Below, piece by piece: positions 34,388 through 46,194 of a stretch of 48,310 nt of DNA. Source of the DNA: an uncultured Oxalobacteraceae bacterium (lineage in GTDB: Bacteria; Pseudomonadota; Gammaproteobacteria; Burkholderiales; Burkholderiaceae); assembly GCA_946480015.1 (NCBI GenBank), contig CAMLIL010000040.1, forward strand, positions 1 to 48,310, given 5' to 3'. Within the stretch, counting starts at the first letter, position 1. Every line of letters begins with the position of its first letter. Position numbers and translations under genes: made by a program. Below the pieces are notes generated by a model, which ran no database searches, was not told the origin of the DNA, and saw only the letters and a list, made by a program, of their open reading frames with translations.

Positions 34388-34894
34388 ATGGCCAACAACG
34401 AAAGTGTGCAGAAACGTCTGCAAAAAGTCCGTCCGCCGCGCGTGCAGATGACCTACGACGTCGAGAAAGGCGACGCGATCGAGAACAAGGAATTGCCCTT
34501 CGTGGTCGCGGTGCTCGCCGATTTCGGGTCCGATCCGGCGGCCGAGCGCAAGCGCTTGAAAGACCGCAATTTCGTCAATGTCGACAGCGGCAATTTCGAT
34601 GAAGTGCTAAGCGCGGTGGCCCCGGTGACATCGTTCCGCGTGCCCAACCAGCTGAGCGCCGAGGGCGGCGAATTTGCGGTCCAGCTGCAATTCAAGGAAA
34701 TGGCCGACTTCCGTCCGGAGGCGGTGGTGCAGCAAGTCACGCCGCTGAAAAGCCTGCTCGAAGCGCGCACCAAGCTGGCCGATCTGCGCAACAAGCTGGC
34801 CGGCAACGATAAGCTCGACGACATCCTCAGCGAAGTGCTCGGCAACACCGATAAGCTGAACAGCCTGCGCAAGACGGCCACGGAGGAAAGCTGA
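34388..34894 (+). CDS. tssB: T6SS contractile sheath small subunit TssB
   Basis: TssB (VipA) pairs with TssC to build the contractile sheath. The 168-residue protein has the family features: VRPPRVQMTYDVEKGDAI, LPFVVAVLADFGSD, NFVNVDSGNFDEVL and FKEMADFRPEAVVQQV. A C-terminal helix with LRNKLAGNDKLDDIL takes part in sheath contacts. Two ATG codons are adjacent; I chose the second because AGGAG lies five bases before it (the first is 34385). It is 29 bases after the lipoprotein gene and one base before tssC, so it is clearly in the same operon. Confidence 0.96.
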   Translation: MANNESVQKRLQKVRPPRVQMTYDVEKGDAIENKELPFVVAVLADFGSDPAAERKRLKDRNFVNVDSGNFDEVLSAVAPVTSFRVPNQLSAEGGEFAVQLQFKEMADFRPEAVVQQVTPLKSLLEARTKLADLRNKLAGNDKLDDILSEVLGNTDKLNSLRKTATEES

Positions 34895-34895
34895 G

Positions 34896-36380
34896 ATGGC
34901 AGCCCTTCTGCAGGACGGCAGCGCCGCCCCGATCGCACTGGAAACCAGCCTGCTCGACCAGATCGTCGAGCAAAGCAAGGTGGCCACGTCCGGCCCCGAG
35001 CACTTGCGTGCGCGCGATCTTATTTCCGAGCTCGTCAATCAAGTAATGGATGGCACGGTGGTGGTGTCGAACAACCTGTCGGCCAGCATCGATGCCCGCG
35101 TGGCCGAGCTTGACCGTCTGATTTCGGCCCAGTTGTCGGCAGTTATGCACGCGCCGGAATTCCAGAAACTGGAACGCAGCTGGACCGGGCTGCAATACCT
35201 GGTCCGCAACACCAGCACCGGGACCGGCCAGCAAATCCGCATGCTCAACGCCACCAAGAAGGAATTGGTCAAGGATTTCCAGTCCGCACTCGAATTCGAC
35301 CAGAGCACGATCTTCAAAAAAATCTACGAAGAGGAATTCGGCACCTTCGGCGGCGCGCCTTACGGCGCCCTGATCGGCGACTTCGAAATGAGCCGCCAGC
35401 CCGAGGACATGTATTTCCTCGAACAGATGTCGCACGTGGCCGCCGCCAGCCATGCGCCCTTTATCACCTCGGCCGGGCCGGAATTGTTTGGCCTGGAAAC
35501 GTATAGCGACCTGGCCAAGCCGCGCGACCTGGCCAAGGTATTCGATACGGTCGAGTACGCCAAGTACAAGGCTTTCCGCGAGTCGGAGGACTCGCGCTAC
35601 GTCGGCCTGACCCTGCCACGCTTTCTCGGCCGCTTGCCGTTCAACCCGGTTGACGGCATGACGACCGAAGGCTTCAATTTCGTCGAGGATGTGGACGGCA
35701 CCGACCACCAGAAGTATCTGTGGTGTAACGCCGCCTACGCTTTCGGCAGCAAGCTCACCAAGGCCTTCGAAGACCACGGCTGGTGCGCCGCCATCCGTGG
35801 GGTGGAGGGCGGCGGGCTGGTCGAGAACTTGCCGACCCACACCTTCAAGACCGAGGATGGCGAAGTGGCGCTGAAATGTCCCACCGAAATCCCGATCACC
35901 GACCGGCGCGAAAAGGAATTGAGCGACCTCGGCTTCATCTCCCTGGTGCATTGCAAAAACACATCCTACGCCGCCTTCTTCGGCGCCCAGTCGGCGCAAA
36001 AGGCCAAGAAGTACGCCAACGACGCCGCCAATGCCAACGCCGTGCTGTCCTCGCAGCTGCAATACATCTTCGCCGTCTCGCGCATCGCACACTACATGAA
36101 AGCCATGATGCGCGACAAGATCGGCAGCTTTGCCTCGGCCTCCAACGTCGAGGATTTCCTGAACCGCTGGCTGATGCAGTACGTGCTGCTCGACGACAAC
36201 GCCAGCCAGGAAAAGAAAGCCCAGTTCCCATTGCGGGAGGCCAGCGTGCAGGTGCTGGAAGTGCCGGGACGGCCGGGCGTGTACCGCGCGGTCTCCTTCC
36301 TGCGCCCGCATTTCCAGCTCGACGAGCTGTCCGTTTCGCTCCGACTGGTCGCGGAGTTGCCGCAGTCGACCAAGAACTAA
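34896..36380 (+). CDS. tssC: T6SS contractile sheath large subunit TssC
   Basis: TssC (VipB) forms the main part of the T6SS sheath, and the ClpV ATPase later disassembles it. The 494-residue length is standard. Typical segments are FQKLERSWTGLQYLVRNT, IYEEEFGTFGGAPYGALIGD, YVGLTLPRFLGRLP and HYMKAMMRDKIGSF. The C-terminal part with VLEVPGRPGVYRAVSFLRPH is also as expected. The start follows the tssB stop by one base, with GGAG at the end of tssB acting as ribosome site. Nothing is odd in the sequence. Confidence 0.97.
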   Translation: MAALLQDGSAAPIALETSLLDQIVEQSKVATSGPEHLRARDLISELVNQVMDGTVVVSNNLSASIDARVAELDRLISAQLSAVMHAPEFQKLERSWTGLQYLVRNTSTGTGQQIRMLNATKKELVKDFQSALEFDQSTIFKKIYEEEFGTFGGAPYGALIGDFEMSRQPEDMYFLEQMSHVAAASHAPFITSAGPELFGLETYSDLAKPRDLAKVFDTVEYAKYKAFRESEDSRYVGLTLPRFLGRLPFNPVDGMTTEGFNFVEDVDGTDHQKYLWCNAAYAFGSKLTKAFEDHGWCAAIRGVEGGGLVENLPTHTFKTEDGEVALKCPTEIPITDRREKELSDLGFISLVHCKNTSYAAFFGAQSAQKAKKYANDAANANAVLSSQLQYIFAVSRIAHYMKAMMRDKIGSFASASNVEDFLNRWLMQYVLLDDNASQEKKAQFPLREASVQVLEVPGRPGVYRAVSFLRPHFQLDELSVSLRLVAELPQSTKN

Positions 36381-36413
36381 GTTCGCATCATTAATCTCAT
36401 CAAGGAGTAGCAA

Positions 36414-36905
36414 ATGGCAATTGACGTCTACCTGCAGATTGACGGTATCAAAGGCGAATCGACGGATGACAAGCACCGCGACTGGATCGAATGCCAGTCG
36501 GTGGACTGGGGCGTGCTGCAGCCGAAGTCGGCCACCGCATCAACCGGCGGCGGCCACACCGCCGAGCGCTGCGAGCATGAAGACATCGTGCTCTCCAAGC
36601 TGGCCGATCTGTCGACACCGGTACTGCTGCAGGCCTGCTCGTCCGGCAAGACGATCCCCCGCGCCAAGTTCGAATTCATGCGTGCCGATGGCCAGGGCGA
36701 CCGCGTGAAATATTTTGAAATCGAACTCAAGAACGTGCTGATCGGTAGTGTCAGCCCGCACGTGAGCGAAGGCGACATTTTGAAAGAATCGATCGGCTTG
36801 AAGTTCTCTGAAGTGAAGTGGACCTACACCCAGCAGAAAGTCAGCGGCGGCGCCGGCGGCAACACGTCCGGCGGCTGGAACCTGGCGACCAACAAGGTCG
36901 TGTAA
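36414..36905 (+). CDS. hcp: T6SS inner tube protein Hcp
   Basis: Hcp hexamers stack into the inner tube and also carry small effectors. The 163-residue protein has the pattern AIDVYLQIDGIKGESTDD, then RAKFEFMRADGQG, and a YFEIELKNVLIGSV block; the end is rich in Gly and Ser. AAGGAG seven bases before the ATG and a 33-base gap from tssC place it in the sheath operon. A strong terminator follows at once, which agrees with Hcp being needed in large amounts. No toxin extension is attached. Confidence 0.96.
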   Translation: MAIDVYLQIDGIKGESTDDKHRDWIECQSVDWGVLQPKSATASTGGGHTAERCEHEDIVLSKLADLSTPVLLQACSSGKTIPRAKFEFMRADGQGDRVKYFEIELKNVLIGSVSPHVSEGDILKESIGLKFSEVKWTYTQQKVSGGAGGNTSGGWNLATNKVV

Positions 36906-36923
36906 ATGTAAAGCTTCCCTGTT

Positions 36924-36961
36924 GTGGCCGCCGGAGGCGTTACGCCGGCGGCCACTTTTTT
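36924..36961 (+). terminator. Strong intrinsic terminator after hcp
   Basis: GTGGCCGCC (36924-36932) pairs with GGCGGCCAC (36947-36955). An inner GGCG-TTA-CGCC stem extends it, and six T follow. It probably ends most transcripts of the lipoprotein-tssBC-hcp unit and sets a lower level for tssH and tssA. Confidence 0.9.
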
Positions 36962-36991
36962 ATTCCTGTCGTGCAGGCACCCGGAAAACTC

Positions 36992-37102
36992 ATGAGACCG
37001 CATTCCCGAATCGAAGTTCAGCGCCTCGCCGCCAAGAAGCGCCTCACCCTGCTGGTCCTGTTTGTCGTGATGTGCGGCAGCGCCATCGCCACCCGAGTCT
37101 GA
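36992..37102 (+). CDS. Possible small membrane peptide (36 residues) between hcp and tssH
   Basis: A short frame begins MRPHSRIEVQRLAAKKR, then has a hydrophobic run (LTLLVLFVVMC) long enough for at most one short membrane helix. The ribosome site is weak and I know no family. It lies after the hcp terminator and 25 bases before tssH, so it would be read with tssH. It may be a chance frame. Confidence 0.3.
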   Translation: MRPHSRIEVQRLAAKKRLTLLVLFVVMCGSAIATRV

Positions 37103-37127
37103 TCTCCCCCATTGAAGGAAGCGTGCG

Positions 37128-39754
<2,627 letters not shown>

Positions 39755-39758
<4 letters not shown>

Positions 39759-40753
39759 TGGCCATCGATCACCTGTTTGAGCCCATCAGCGCGGACGCCC
39801 CCTGCGGCGCTGACACCGACTTTTCGCCCGAGGTCGACGCCATCAACAAGGCGCGCCAGTCCGACGACCCGACCCTGGAGCAGGGCCCCTGGGTCACCAC
39901 CTTGAAGGAAGCGGACTGGAAGTTCGTTGCCACCCGCTGCGAACAGCTCCTCGAAAAGACCAGCAAGGACCTGCGCCTGTCGGTCTGGCTGGCCGAGGCG
40001 CGCGCCAAAACGCTCGGCTTTCGCGGCCTGGCCGACGGCTTGCGCCTGACCGCCGGCCTGTGCGAACGCTTTTGGGAGCAGGTCTATCCGCTGCCGGACG
40101 AATACGCCTTCGAGCAGCGCATCGGCAACCTGTCCTGGATCGCCGCGCGGGTGCCGCCGCTGGCCATGGAAATTCCGATCACCGAGGGGACGAACACGGC
40201 GTTTTCGCTGCGCCAGATCGAAGCGGCGCATGCGCGCGCCGCCGAAGACGGACCGGACGTGGATGCGGCGCGCAAACGCAGCTCGCGCGGGTTTTATCAG
40301 GCCCTGCTGGCCGATCTGGCCGATTGCCTGGAAGCGCTGACGCAGCTCGAACGCGTGGTCGACGATAAGCTGGGCGCCGACGGTCCGGGCTTTTCAGCGG
40401 CCCGATCGGCCCTGCAGAATGTGCAGCACAGCGTGGAAGTGGCAGCGCGCGAAGTGGGCGCGCTGGTCGAACCGCAAGCGGCGCTGGTGGAGGGCGTCCC
40501 GGCGCCATCAGCGCCAGCCGCGCCCGGCGTGCCGGCCGGCGCGGCCCAGTCGCGCGCGCAGGCGCTGGCGCAGCTGCGCGCGGTGGCCGATTTCTTCCGC
40601 CGCACGGAACCGCACAGCCCTGTCGCCTACCTGGCCGACAAGGCCGCAGCCTGGGGCGAACAGCCTTTGCACGTGTGGCTGCGCACCGTCATCAAGGACC
40701 CCGCCATGTGCGGCCAGCTTGACGAACTGCTGGGCGTCGATTCCGCGCCCTGA
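39755..40753 (+). CDS. tssA: T6SS assembly protein TssA
   Basis: TssA contacts the baseplate and membrane complex and caps the growing sheath. The 332-residue protein opens with an ImpA_N domain (LFEPISADAPCGADTDFSPE, then WKFVATRCEQLLEKTSKDLR and FWEQVYPLPDE). After an Ala- and Pro-rich linker it ends with a short C-terminal domain (SPVAYLADKAAAWGEQPLHVW). This size fits the short class of TssA. Its start is coupled to tssH. Its stop is only two bases from that of the convergent phasin gene, so there is no space for a separate terminator. Confidence 0.94.
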
Positions 40754-40755
40754 AC

Positions 40756-41298
40756 TCACGCGGCCTTGTCGTCCGGCGCCACCTGGGCGCTGGCCTTGGC
40801 GATCTGTTCCTCCACCACGCGCACGGCCTCGCGCGTGGCCTGGGTCACTTTCTCATATCCCTGGAAGGCATTGTCGATCGCGGTCTTGATGATGCCGACC
40901 GCATTCTCGGTGCCCGGCTTGACGTTCTGGGTCAGGTCGTAAATCAGCGCGGTGAGGGTGCTCTTGGCTTCGGCCAGGTGCGCATCGGCGGCCTGATTGA
41001 ATTCGTTGCGGATGTCGTCGATGATGACCTTGAGCTGGTCGTTGTACTCGACCATCCCGGCCACGTCCGGCCGCGCGCCCGCGGCGATGTCGGCAGCCGC
41101 CTTCGGGTTCGGCGCCGTGGCGATTTCCTTGCCCTTGGCCATCGACCCTTCGACCGACTTCTTCGCCGTCGCCATATTCAGCGCGACCACCTGTTCCACG
41201 CCCTGCACCGCCTTGCTGGTCAAGGCATTGAACGTCATCATCTGCAATTCAAACAGGGTCTTGGTGGCGTTGGCAAATTGTTCGGGATTGGTAAACAT
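40756..41298 (-). CDS. phaP: Phasin family protein
   Basis: Phasins coat polyhydroxyalkanoate granules and control their number and size. The 180-residue protein is almost all helical and follows the PhaP pattern: NPEQFANATKTLFELQMMTF at the start, a KAVQGVEQVVALNMATAK repeat-like helix, and a charged C-terminus. No signal peptide is seen. GGAG six bases before the ATG at 41298 supports this start. The gene converges with tssA. It suggests that the organism stores polyhydroxybutyrate, which is common in this family, although no synthase gene lies in the window. Confidence 0.9.
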   Translation of the reverse strand: MFTNPEQFANATKTLFELQMMTFNALTSKAVQGVEQVVALNMATAKKSVEGSMAKGKEIATAPNPKAAADIAAGARPDVAGMVEYNDQLKVIIDDIRNEFNQAADAHLAEAKSTLTALIYDLTQNVKPGTENAVGIIKTAIDNAFQGYEKVTQATREAVRVVEEQIAKASAQVAPDDKAA

Positions 41299-41334
41299 AC
41301 GCGTCTCCTCAGTGGGTTGGATGGGCTGCTGCAC

Positions 41335-41544
41335 TTACCTGGCGTGGACGGCTTGCGCACACTGGCTGTCGCGAAACGGGCCATACGCCCGTTCCCAGCC
41401 GCTGCCGAGCGGTGTCTGATGGCACACCAGCCGGCCATCGGCCTTGCTGCGCCACTTCCACCAGTGGGCCGGAGCGGCCAGCAGCGTGCCGCTGGCAAGG
41501 GCCAGCAGTACAATGCCTGCAAGAAATCGTCGGGGTGTCTTCAT
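41335..41544 (-). CDS. Small secreted protein of unknown function (69 residues)
   Basis: A 69-residue frame starts MKTPRRFLAGIVLLALASG, a clear signal peptide likely cut after LLAAPA. The mature part is about 45 residues, basic and rich in Trp, with two Cys (VCHQTPLGSGW and SQCAQAVHAR) that could form a disulfide in the periplasm. No strong ribosome site was found. It lies 36 bases upstream of the phasin gene. I do not recognise a family. The signal peptide and the paired Cys make a real gene more likely than chance. Confidence 0.6.
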   Translation of the reverse strand: MKTPRRFLAGIVLLALASGTLLAAPAHWWKWRSKADGRLVCHQTPLGSGWERAYGPFRDSQCAQAVHAR

Positions 41545-41601
41545 CGCCAAGGCCGAGCATAGTCGCTTGGCGGCGCATGTCAAGGGTGGCCCAAAATGAA
41601 A

Positions 41602-41635
41602 AACGCCGCATTCGGTGAAGAATGCGGCGTTTTTT
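41602..41635 (-). terminator. Strong terminator downstream of tRNA-Leu
   Basis: AACGCCGCATTC and GAATGCGGCGTT form a perfect 12-base stem with a 6-base loop. A and T runs flank both sides, so it can work in both directions. On the minus strand it is 39 bases after the tRNA and should end that transcript. Confidence 0.92.
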
Positions 41636-41673
41636 CGGAATTCTTGGGCAGGTGAAAACCTGACCCGGTAGAG

Positions 41674-41758
41674 TGGTGCCCACGGAGGGACTCGAACCCC
41701 CACACCTCGCGGCACATGGACCTGAACCATGCGCGTCTACCAATTCCGCCACGTGGGC
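41674..41758 (-). tRNA. tRNA-Leu (anticodon CAG)
   Basis: The RNA folds as a class II tRNA of 85 bases. The acceptor stem pairs GCCCACG with CGTGGGC and the CCA end is encoded. The D-arm contains TGGCGGAATTGGTAGACGCG, as in bacterial tRNA-Leu. The anticodon loop TTCAGGT puts CAG at 41722-41724 and reads CUG codons, the main Leu codon in this GC-rich window. The long variable arm and TTCGAGT of the T-loop are present. Confidence 0.97.
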
Positions 41759-42113
41759 ACTGATACTGCTTACTGTCTTCAGCGTTTCCGCCGAAGTCTG
41801 CTATCATACTAGGCTTTGCAGTTTTGCGCCAGATTAACTTTCCCATCTGATCTGCTCACTACAGCACCGTATCTCGCTGTTTTATCTCGTTCTCGGCATT
41901 ACCCCGCCGCGAGAGACCAAAATTATAGCGGAACATTTTGAAATGTCAAAGCGCCAGCGAAGAAACTTTCGTGTGCCTTGAGCACACGCTACGTTAGGCG
42001 AATCGCACGGTCCTCCGTTACACTACGCGTATCACCGTGTCAATATTCACTGTGTCAGTTTCCCGGTTGGACATTTCCGTGGTTACTGCCAAAAACAAAT
42101 CACAGAAAAACAT
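41759..42113. promoter_or_regulatory. Intergenic control region between tRNA-Leu and rnr
   Basis: About 355 bases hold the divergent control signals of the tRNA and rnr. On the minus strand TATGAT near 41801-41806 could be the -10 box of the tRNA promoter. A small hairpin, GTGTGC-CTTGA-GCACAC, spans 41971-41987. CACGGT (42006-42011) and ACCGTG (42034-42039) form a spaced inverted repeat. A short frame from GTG at 42052 ends in TGA at 42115-42117, overlapping the rnr start codon. Confidence 0.45.
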
Positions 42114-44591
42114 TTGAACCAAATTACACATACCATTCCCAGCCGTGAGGAAATTCTCGGCATCTTCCGCAACGCCGGCGCGCCGATCGATATCGCCGCG
42201 CTCGCGCGCACCCTGAAGGTCAAGGCCAGCGCCCTGGAAGTGTTGTCGCGCCGCTTGAACGCGATGGAACGCGACGGCCAGATCCGCGCCGACGCCGCCG
42301 GCAAGTATGCGCTGGCCGACCATTCCGGCTTCATCGCCGGCAAGGTCAGCGCCCACCGCGACGGTTTCGGCTTTGTCATCCCCGACGATGCCAGCGACGA
42401 CCTGTTCCTGTCCGATAAAGAAATGCAGAAAGTGCTGCATGGCGACCGCGTGCTGGCCAAGGTCAGCGGTACCGACCGCCGCGGCCGCCGCGAAGGCACC
42501 ATCGTCGAAGTCGTCACGCGCGGCAACAGCCATGTGATTGGCCGCCTGCTCAACGAGAACGGCGTCTGGGTGGTGGCACCGGAAGACAAGCGCATCGGCC
42601 AGGACATCCTGGTGAGCGGCTCGCCCGGCAAGGCCAAGGCCGGGCAGGTCGTCAGCGTCGAGCTGATCGAGCAGCCCTCGCGCTTCAAGCAGCCGGCCGG
42701 CAAGATTGTCGAAGTGCTGGGCGAGCTGGACGATCCCGGCATGGAAATCGAAATCGCCGTGCGCAAGTTCGGCGTGCCGCACCTGTTTTCGGCCGCCGCG
42801 CTCAAGAGCGCCGCCAAGCTGCCCGCCGAAGTGCGCGACAGCGACCTGGCCGACCGGGTCGACCTGCGCGACGTGCCGCTGGTCACCATCGACGGCGAGG
42901 ACGCGCGCGACTTCGACGATGCCGTCTATTGCGAGCCGGTCAAGATCGGCCGCACCAACTGCTACCGCCTGATCGTCGCCATTGCCGACGTCAGCCATTA
43001 CGTCAAGCCCAATGACGCGCTCGACGCCGACGCGCTCGAACGCAGCACCTCGGTATATTTCCCGCGCCGCGTCATTCCCATGCTGCCGGAAAAGCTGTCG
43101 AACGGCCTGTGCTCGCTGAACCCGGCGGTCGACCGTCTGACGCTCGTGTGCGACGCCGTCATCACGCAAAAGGGCGAGATCAAGGCGTACCAGTTCTATC
43201 CGGCCGTGATCCACTCGGCCGCGCGCCTGACCTATACCGAAGTGGCCGAAATCCTCGGCAACACCGGCGGTCCGGAAGCGCAGCGCCGTCCGGCCATCGT
43301 GCCGCACCTGCTCAATCTGTACGACGTCTTCCACGCGCTGCAGCGTGCCCGCATGGAACGCGGCGCCATCGATTTCGAAACCACCGAAACCTATATCGTC
43401 TGCAATGCACTGGGCAAGATCGAAAAGATCATTCCGCGCACCCGCAACGATGCGCACCGCGTGATCGAGGAATGCATGCTGGCGGCCAACGTCTGCGCGG
43501 CCGATCTTTTGATCCGCCACAAGCATCCGGGCACCTACCGCATCCATGCGTCGCCGACCAAGGAAAAGCTGAATCAGGTCCGCACCTTCCTGGCCCAAGT
43601 CGGCCTGAGCCTGGCCGGCGGCGACAAGCCGACCGCCGGCGATTACGCCGAGCTGATGAAGAAGGTCAAGGAACGGCCGGATGCGTCGCTGCTGCAAACC
43701 ATGCTGCTGCGCTCCATGCAGCAGGCGGTCTACAGCCCCGACAACATCGGCCACTTCGGCCTGGCCTATGAAGCCTACGCGCACTTCACCAGCCCGATCC
43801 GCCGTTATCCCGACTTGCTGACGCACCGCGCCATCAAGGCGATTTTGCTAGGCAAGAAGTACGATCCGAAAGGCATCGATCTAAGCAAGCTCAACACCAC
43901 CGTGTCGAACGCCACCCGCAAGCAGATGGCCAAGGACAAGGCGGAGGGCAAGCAAAAGAACGAGAAGGACCTGACCATCTGGGACGCGCTCGGTGTGCAC
44001 TGCTCGGCCAACGAACGCCGCGCCGACGAAGCCTCGCGCGATGTCGAAGCCTGGCTCAAGTGCTACTTCATCAAGGACAAGCTGGGCGAGGAATTCACCG
44101 GCGTGGTGTCCGGCGTGACCACCTTCGGCATCTTCGTGCAGCTCGATGCGCTGTTCGTCGAAGGCCTGGTGCACGTGACCGAACTGGGCAGCGATTATTT
44201 CCAGTACGACGATGCGCGCCACGAATTGCGCGGCGAGCGCACCGGCAAGCGTTACCAGCTGACCGACCGGGTTACCGTGCAGGTGGCGCGCGTCGATCTG
44301 GAAGCGCGCAAGATCGACCTGGTACTGGCAGGCGCGAATGTGCCGGCCGACACCGGCGTGGGCAAGCCCAAGAGCGCCGCCCACAAGGCCCTCGATGCCA
44401 AGCCGGCCAAGTCGCGCGGCAAGAGCGCCGAGGCCCCATCGCGCTACCAGCTCGATAGCGGCGACGGGGAAGCGGCGGCGCCGGCCAAGCAGCCGCGTCG
44501 CGGCAAGGCTGTCGCCAGCGCCGGCAAAAGCGCGGCGCGCCCGGCCAAGAGCACCTCCAAGACCAGCAAGTCCAGTAGAAACAAGCGTTAA
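42114..44591 (+). CDS. rnr: Ribonuclease R
   Basis: RNase R is a processive 3'-5' exoribonuclease that can degrade structured RNA and acts in RNA quality control. The 825-residue protein has an N-terminal helix-turn-helix (IPSREEILGIFRNAG), cold-shock-type domains, the RNB catalytic domain with DGEDARDFDDAVY near residue 259, and an S1 domain (GVVSGVTTFGIFVQLDALFV). A Lys- and Ala-rich tail follows, as usual. The start is TTG 42114, without a clear ribosome site; no closer ATG gives the expected N-terminus. A short upstream frame ends over the TTG (TTGA), so translational coupling is possible. rlmB follows after 12 bases. Confidence 0.95.
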   Translation: MNQITHTIPSREEILGIFRNAGAPIDIAALARTLKVKASALEVLSRRLNAMERDGQIRADAAGKYALADHSGFIAGKVSAHRDGFGFVIPDDASDDLFLSDKEMQKVLHGDRVLAKVSGTDRRGRREGTIVEVVTRGNSHVIGRLLNENGVWVVAPEDKRIGQDILVSGSPGKAKAGQVVSVELIEQPSRFKQPAGKIVEVLGELDDPGMEIEIAVRKFGVPHLFSAAALKSAAKLPAEVRDSDLADRVDLRDVPLVTIDGEDARDFDDAVYCEPVKIGRTNCYRLIVAIADVSHYVKPNDALDADALERSTSVYFPRRVIPMLPEKLSNGLCSLNPAVDRLTLVCDAVITQKGEIKAYQFYPAVIHSAARLTYTEVAEILGNTGGPEAQRRPAIVPHLLNLYDVFHALQRARMERGAIDFETTETYIVCNALGKIEKIIPRTRNDAHRVIEECMLAANVCAADLLIRHKHPGTYRIHASPTKEKLNQVRTFLAQVGLSLAGGDKPTAGDYAELMKKVKERPDASLLQTMLLRSMQQAVYSPDNIGHFGLAYEAYAHFTSPIRRYPDLLTHRAIKAILLGKKYDPKGIDLSKLNTTVSNATRKQMAKDKAEGKQKNEKDLTIWDALGVHCSANERRADEASRDVEAWLKCYFIKDKLGEEFTGVVSGVTTFGIFVQLDALFVEGLVHVTELGSDYFQYDDARHELRGERTGKRYQLTDRVTVQVARVDLEARKIDLVLAGANVPADTGVGKPKSAAHKALDAKPAKSRGKSAEAPSRYQLDSGDGEAAAPAKQPRRGKAVASAGKSAARPAKSTSKTSKSSRNKR

Positions 44592-44603
44592 GAAGACATA
44601 TTA

Positions 44604-45344
44604 ATGAAGAATAAAATGATTTTCGGCTTCCACGCCGTGACCTCGCGTTTGCGTCATGAGGCCGCGTCGGTGGAAGAAATTTTTGTCGACGCCACACGCG
44701 ACGACCGCCGCATGAAGGATCTGATCGCCAACGCCAAGTCGGCCGGTGTGCGCGTCATGCCGGTCGATTCGGCCCGGCTCGATAAAATCGTCGGCACCCG
44801 CCGCCATCAGGGTGTGATCGCCTTTGCCAGCCAGCTGGCACTGGCCCGCAACCTCGACGAGCTGCTCGATGCCATCGATGGCCCGCCGTTGCTGCTGATC
44901 CTCGACGGCATTACCGATCCCCACAATCTGGGCGCCTGCCTGCGCGTGGCCGACGGTGTCGGCGCGCACGCGGTCATCGTGCCCAAGGACCGCGCGGTTG
45001 GCCTGAACGCCACCGCCGCCAAGGTGGCCAGCGGCGCCGCCGAAACGGTGCCTTACATCACCGTCACCAATCTGGCGCGCACCATGCGCGACCTGAAGGA
45101 TCGCGGTATCTGGCTGATCGGCACCAGCGACGATGCCGACAAGGGCTTGTACGACGCCGATTTCACCGGCCCCACCGCCCTGGTGATGGGCTCGGAAGGC
45201 GAGGGCATGCGCCGCCTGACGCGCGAAACCTGCGATTTGCTGGTCAGCATTCCGATGTTCGGTTCGGTCGAAAGCCTGAACGTCTCGGTCGCATCCGGTG
45301 TCTGCCTGTACGAGGCGCGGCGCCAGCGCCTGGCGACGCAATAG
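44604..45344 (+). CDS. rlmB: 23S rRNA (guanosine-2'-O)-methyltransferase RlmB
   Basis: RlmB methylates the 2'-OH of G2251 in the 23S rRNA P loop. The 246-residue protein has an L30e-like N-terminal RNA-binding part ([20 protein letters not shown]). The SPOUT methyltransferase knot has the three SpoU motifs: [36 protein letters not shown] and [20 protein letters not shown]. The ATG lies 12 bases after the rnr stop, so the two are co-transcribed, an order also known from other Proteobacteria. Nothing is unusual in sequence or length. Confidence 0.95.
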   Translation: MKNKMIFGFHAVTSRLRHEAASVEEIFVDATRDDRRMKDLIANAKSAGVRVMPVDSARLDKIVGTRRHQGVIAFASQLALARNLDELLDAIDGPPLLLILDGITDPHNLGACLRVADGVGAHAVIVPKDRAVGLNATAAKVASGAAETVPYITVTNLARTMRDLKDRGIWLIGTSDDADKGLYDADFTGPTALVMGSEGEGMRRLTRETCDLLVSIPMFGSVESLNVSVASGVCLYEARRQRLATQ

Positions 45345-45360
45345 CCTGGCACCGCTGCCG

Positions 45361-45384
45361 GGGGCGGTGGAGTTTGACCGCCCC
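45361..45384 (+). terminator. Hairpin after rlmB, possible weak terminator
   Basis: GGGGCGGT (45361-45368) pairs perfectly with ACCGCCCC (45377-45384) across an 8-base loop. No T run follows, so termination may be partial. It lies between the rlmB stop and cysE. Confidence 0.45.
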
Positions 45385-45445
45385 TAAGCAAGCCCCGTGC
45401 GGATACGCTACCATGGCATTCCCGCAACGTACTTCCCGTCCTCTT

Positions 45446-46183
45446 ATGTTTCCCAAACTGCGCGAAGATATCAAGAGCATCATTGAACGCGACCCCGCAG
45501 CCCGCAACGCCTGGGAAGTCATCACGTGTTATCCCGGCTTTCAGGCGATCATGATGCACCGCTGGGCGCACGCCTGCTGGATCAACAATTTCAAGTGGAT
45601 CGGGCGCTTCATCGCCTATGTCGCGCGCATCGTCACGGCCATCGAAATCCACCCCGGCGCCACCATCGGCCGCCGGGTCTTCATCGACCACGGCTTCGGC
45701 GTGGTGATCGGTGAAACCGCCGAGGTCGGCGACGACTGCACCATCTATCAGGGCGTGACGCTGGGCGGCACTTCGCTGCACAGCGGCACCAAGCGCCACC
45801 CGACCCTGGAGCGTGGCGCCATCATCGGCGCCGGCGCCAAGGTGCTGGGTGCGTTCACGGTAGGCGAATACGCCAAGGTCGGCTCCAACGCCGTGGTCAT
45901 CAAGCCGGTGCCGGCCGGTGCCACGGCCGTGGGCAATCCGGCCCACATCGTGCAGAAAGATATGTCCTCGCGCAGCGCCACCCTGTTTTCGGCCTACGGC
46001 ATCAGCCCCAACGGCGAAGACCCGCTCTCGAAAGCGCTGCACGGCCTGATCAACCATGCCGCCCGCCAGGACGAGCAGCTCGAACGCATGATGGCGACCC
46101 TGAAAGCGGCCGGCATTGCCTGCCCGCGCATGCCTGAATGTGATAAATTGGATTCGGCCGAACTCAACAAACTGGTCGAATAA
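45446..46183 (+). CDS. cysE: Serine O-acetyltransferase CysE
   Basis: CysE makes O-acetylserine from serine and acetyl-CoA, the first step of cysteine synthesis. The 245-residue protein has the helical N-terminus (FPKLREDIKSIIERDPAARN), then the left-handed beta helix with IEIHPGATIGRRVFIDHGFG, VVIGETAEVGDDCTIYQGV and TLGGTSLHSGTKRHPT, where the active-site His residues lie. The ATG at 45446 matches the family start; an earlier in-frame start would add 24 unconserved residues. There is no clear ribosome site. The extended C-terminal tail is a feature of proteobacterial homologues of this type. Confidence 0.94.
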   Translation: MFPKLREDIKSIIERDPAARNAWEVITCYPGFQAIMMHRWAHACWINNFKWIGRFIAYVARIVTAIEIHPGATIGRRVFIDHGFGVVIGETAEVGDDCTIYQGVTLGGTSLHSGTKRHPTLERGAIIGAGAKVLGAFTVGEYAKVGSNAVVIKPVPAGATAVGNPAHIVQKDMSSRSATLFSAYGISPNGEDPLSKALHGLINHAARQDEQLERMMATLKAAGIACPRMPECDKLDSAELNKLVE

Positions 46184-46194
46184 AGGACCCCTGC

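Noticed and set aside
42018..43826. Minus-strand open frame across rnr
   Set aside because: Shadow of RNase R; no recognisable domain and its start falls in the rnr control region.
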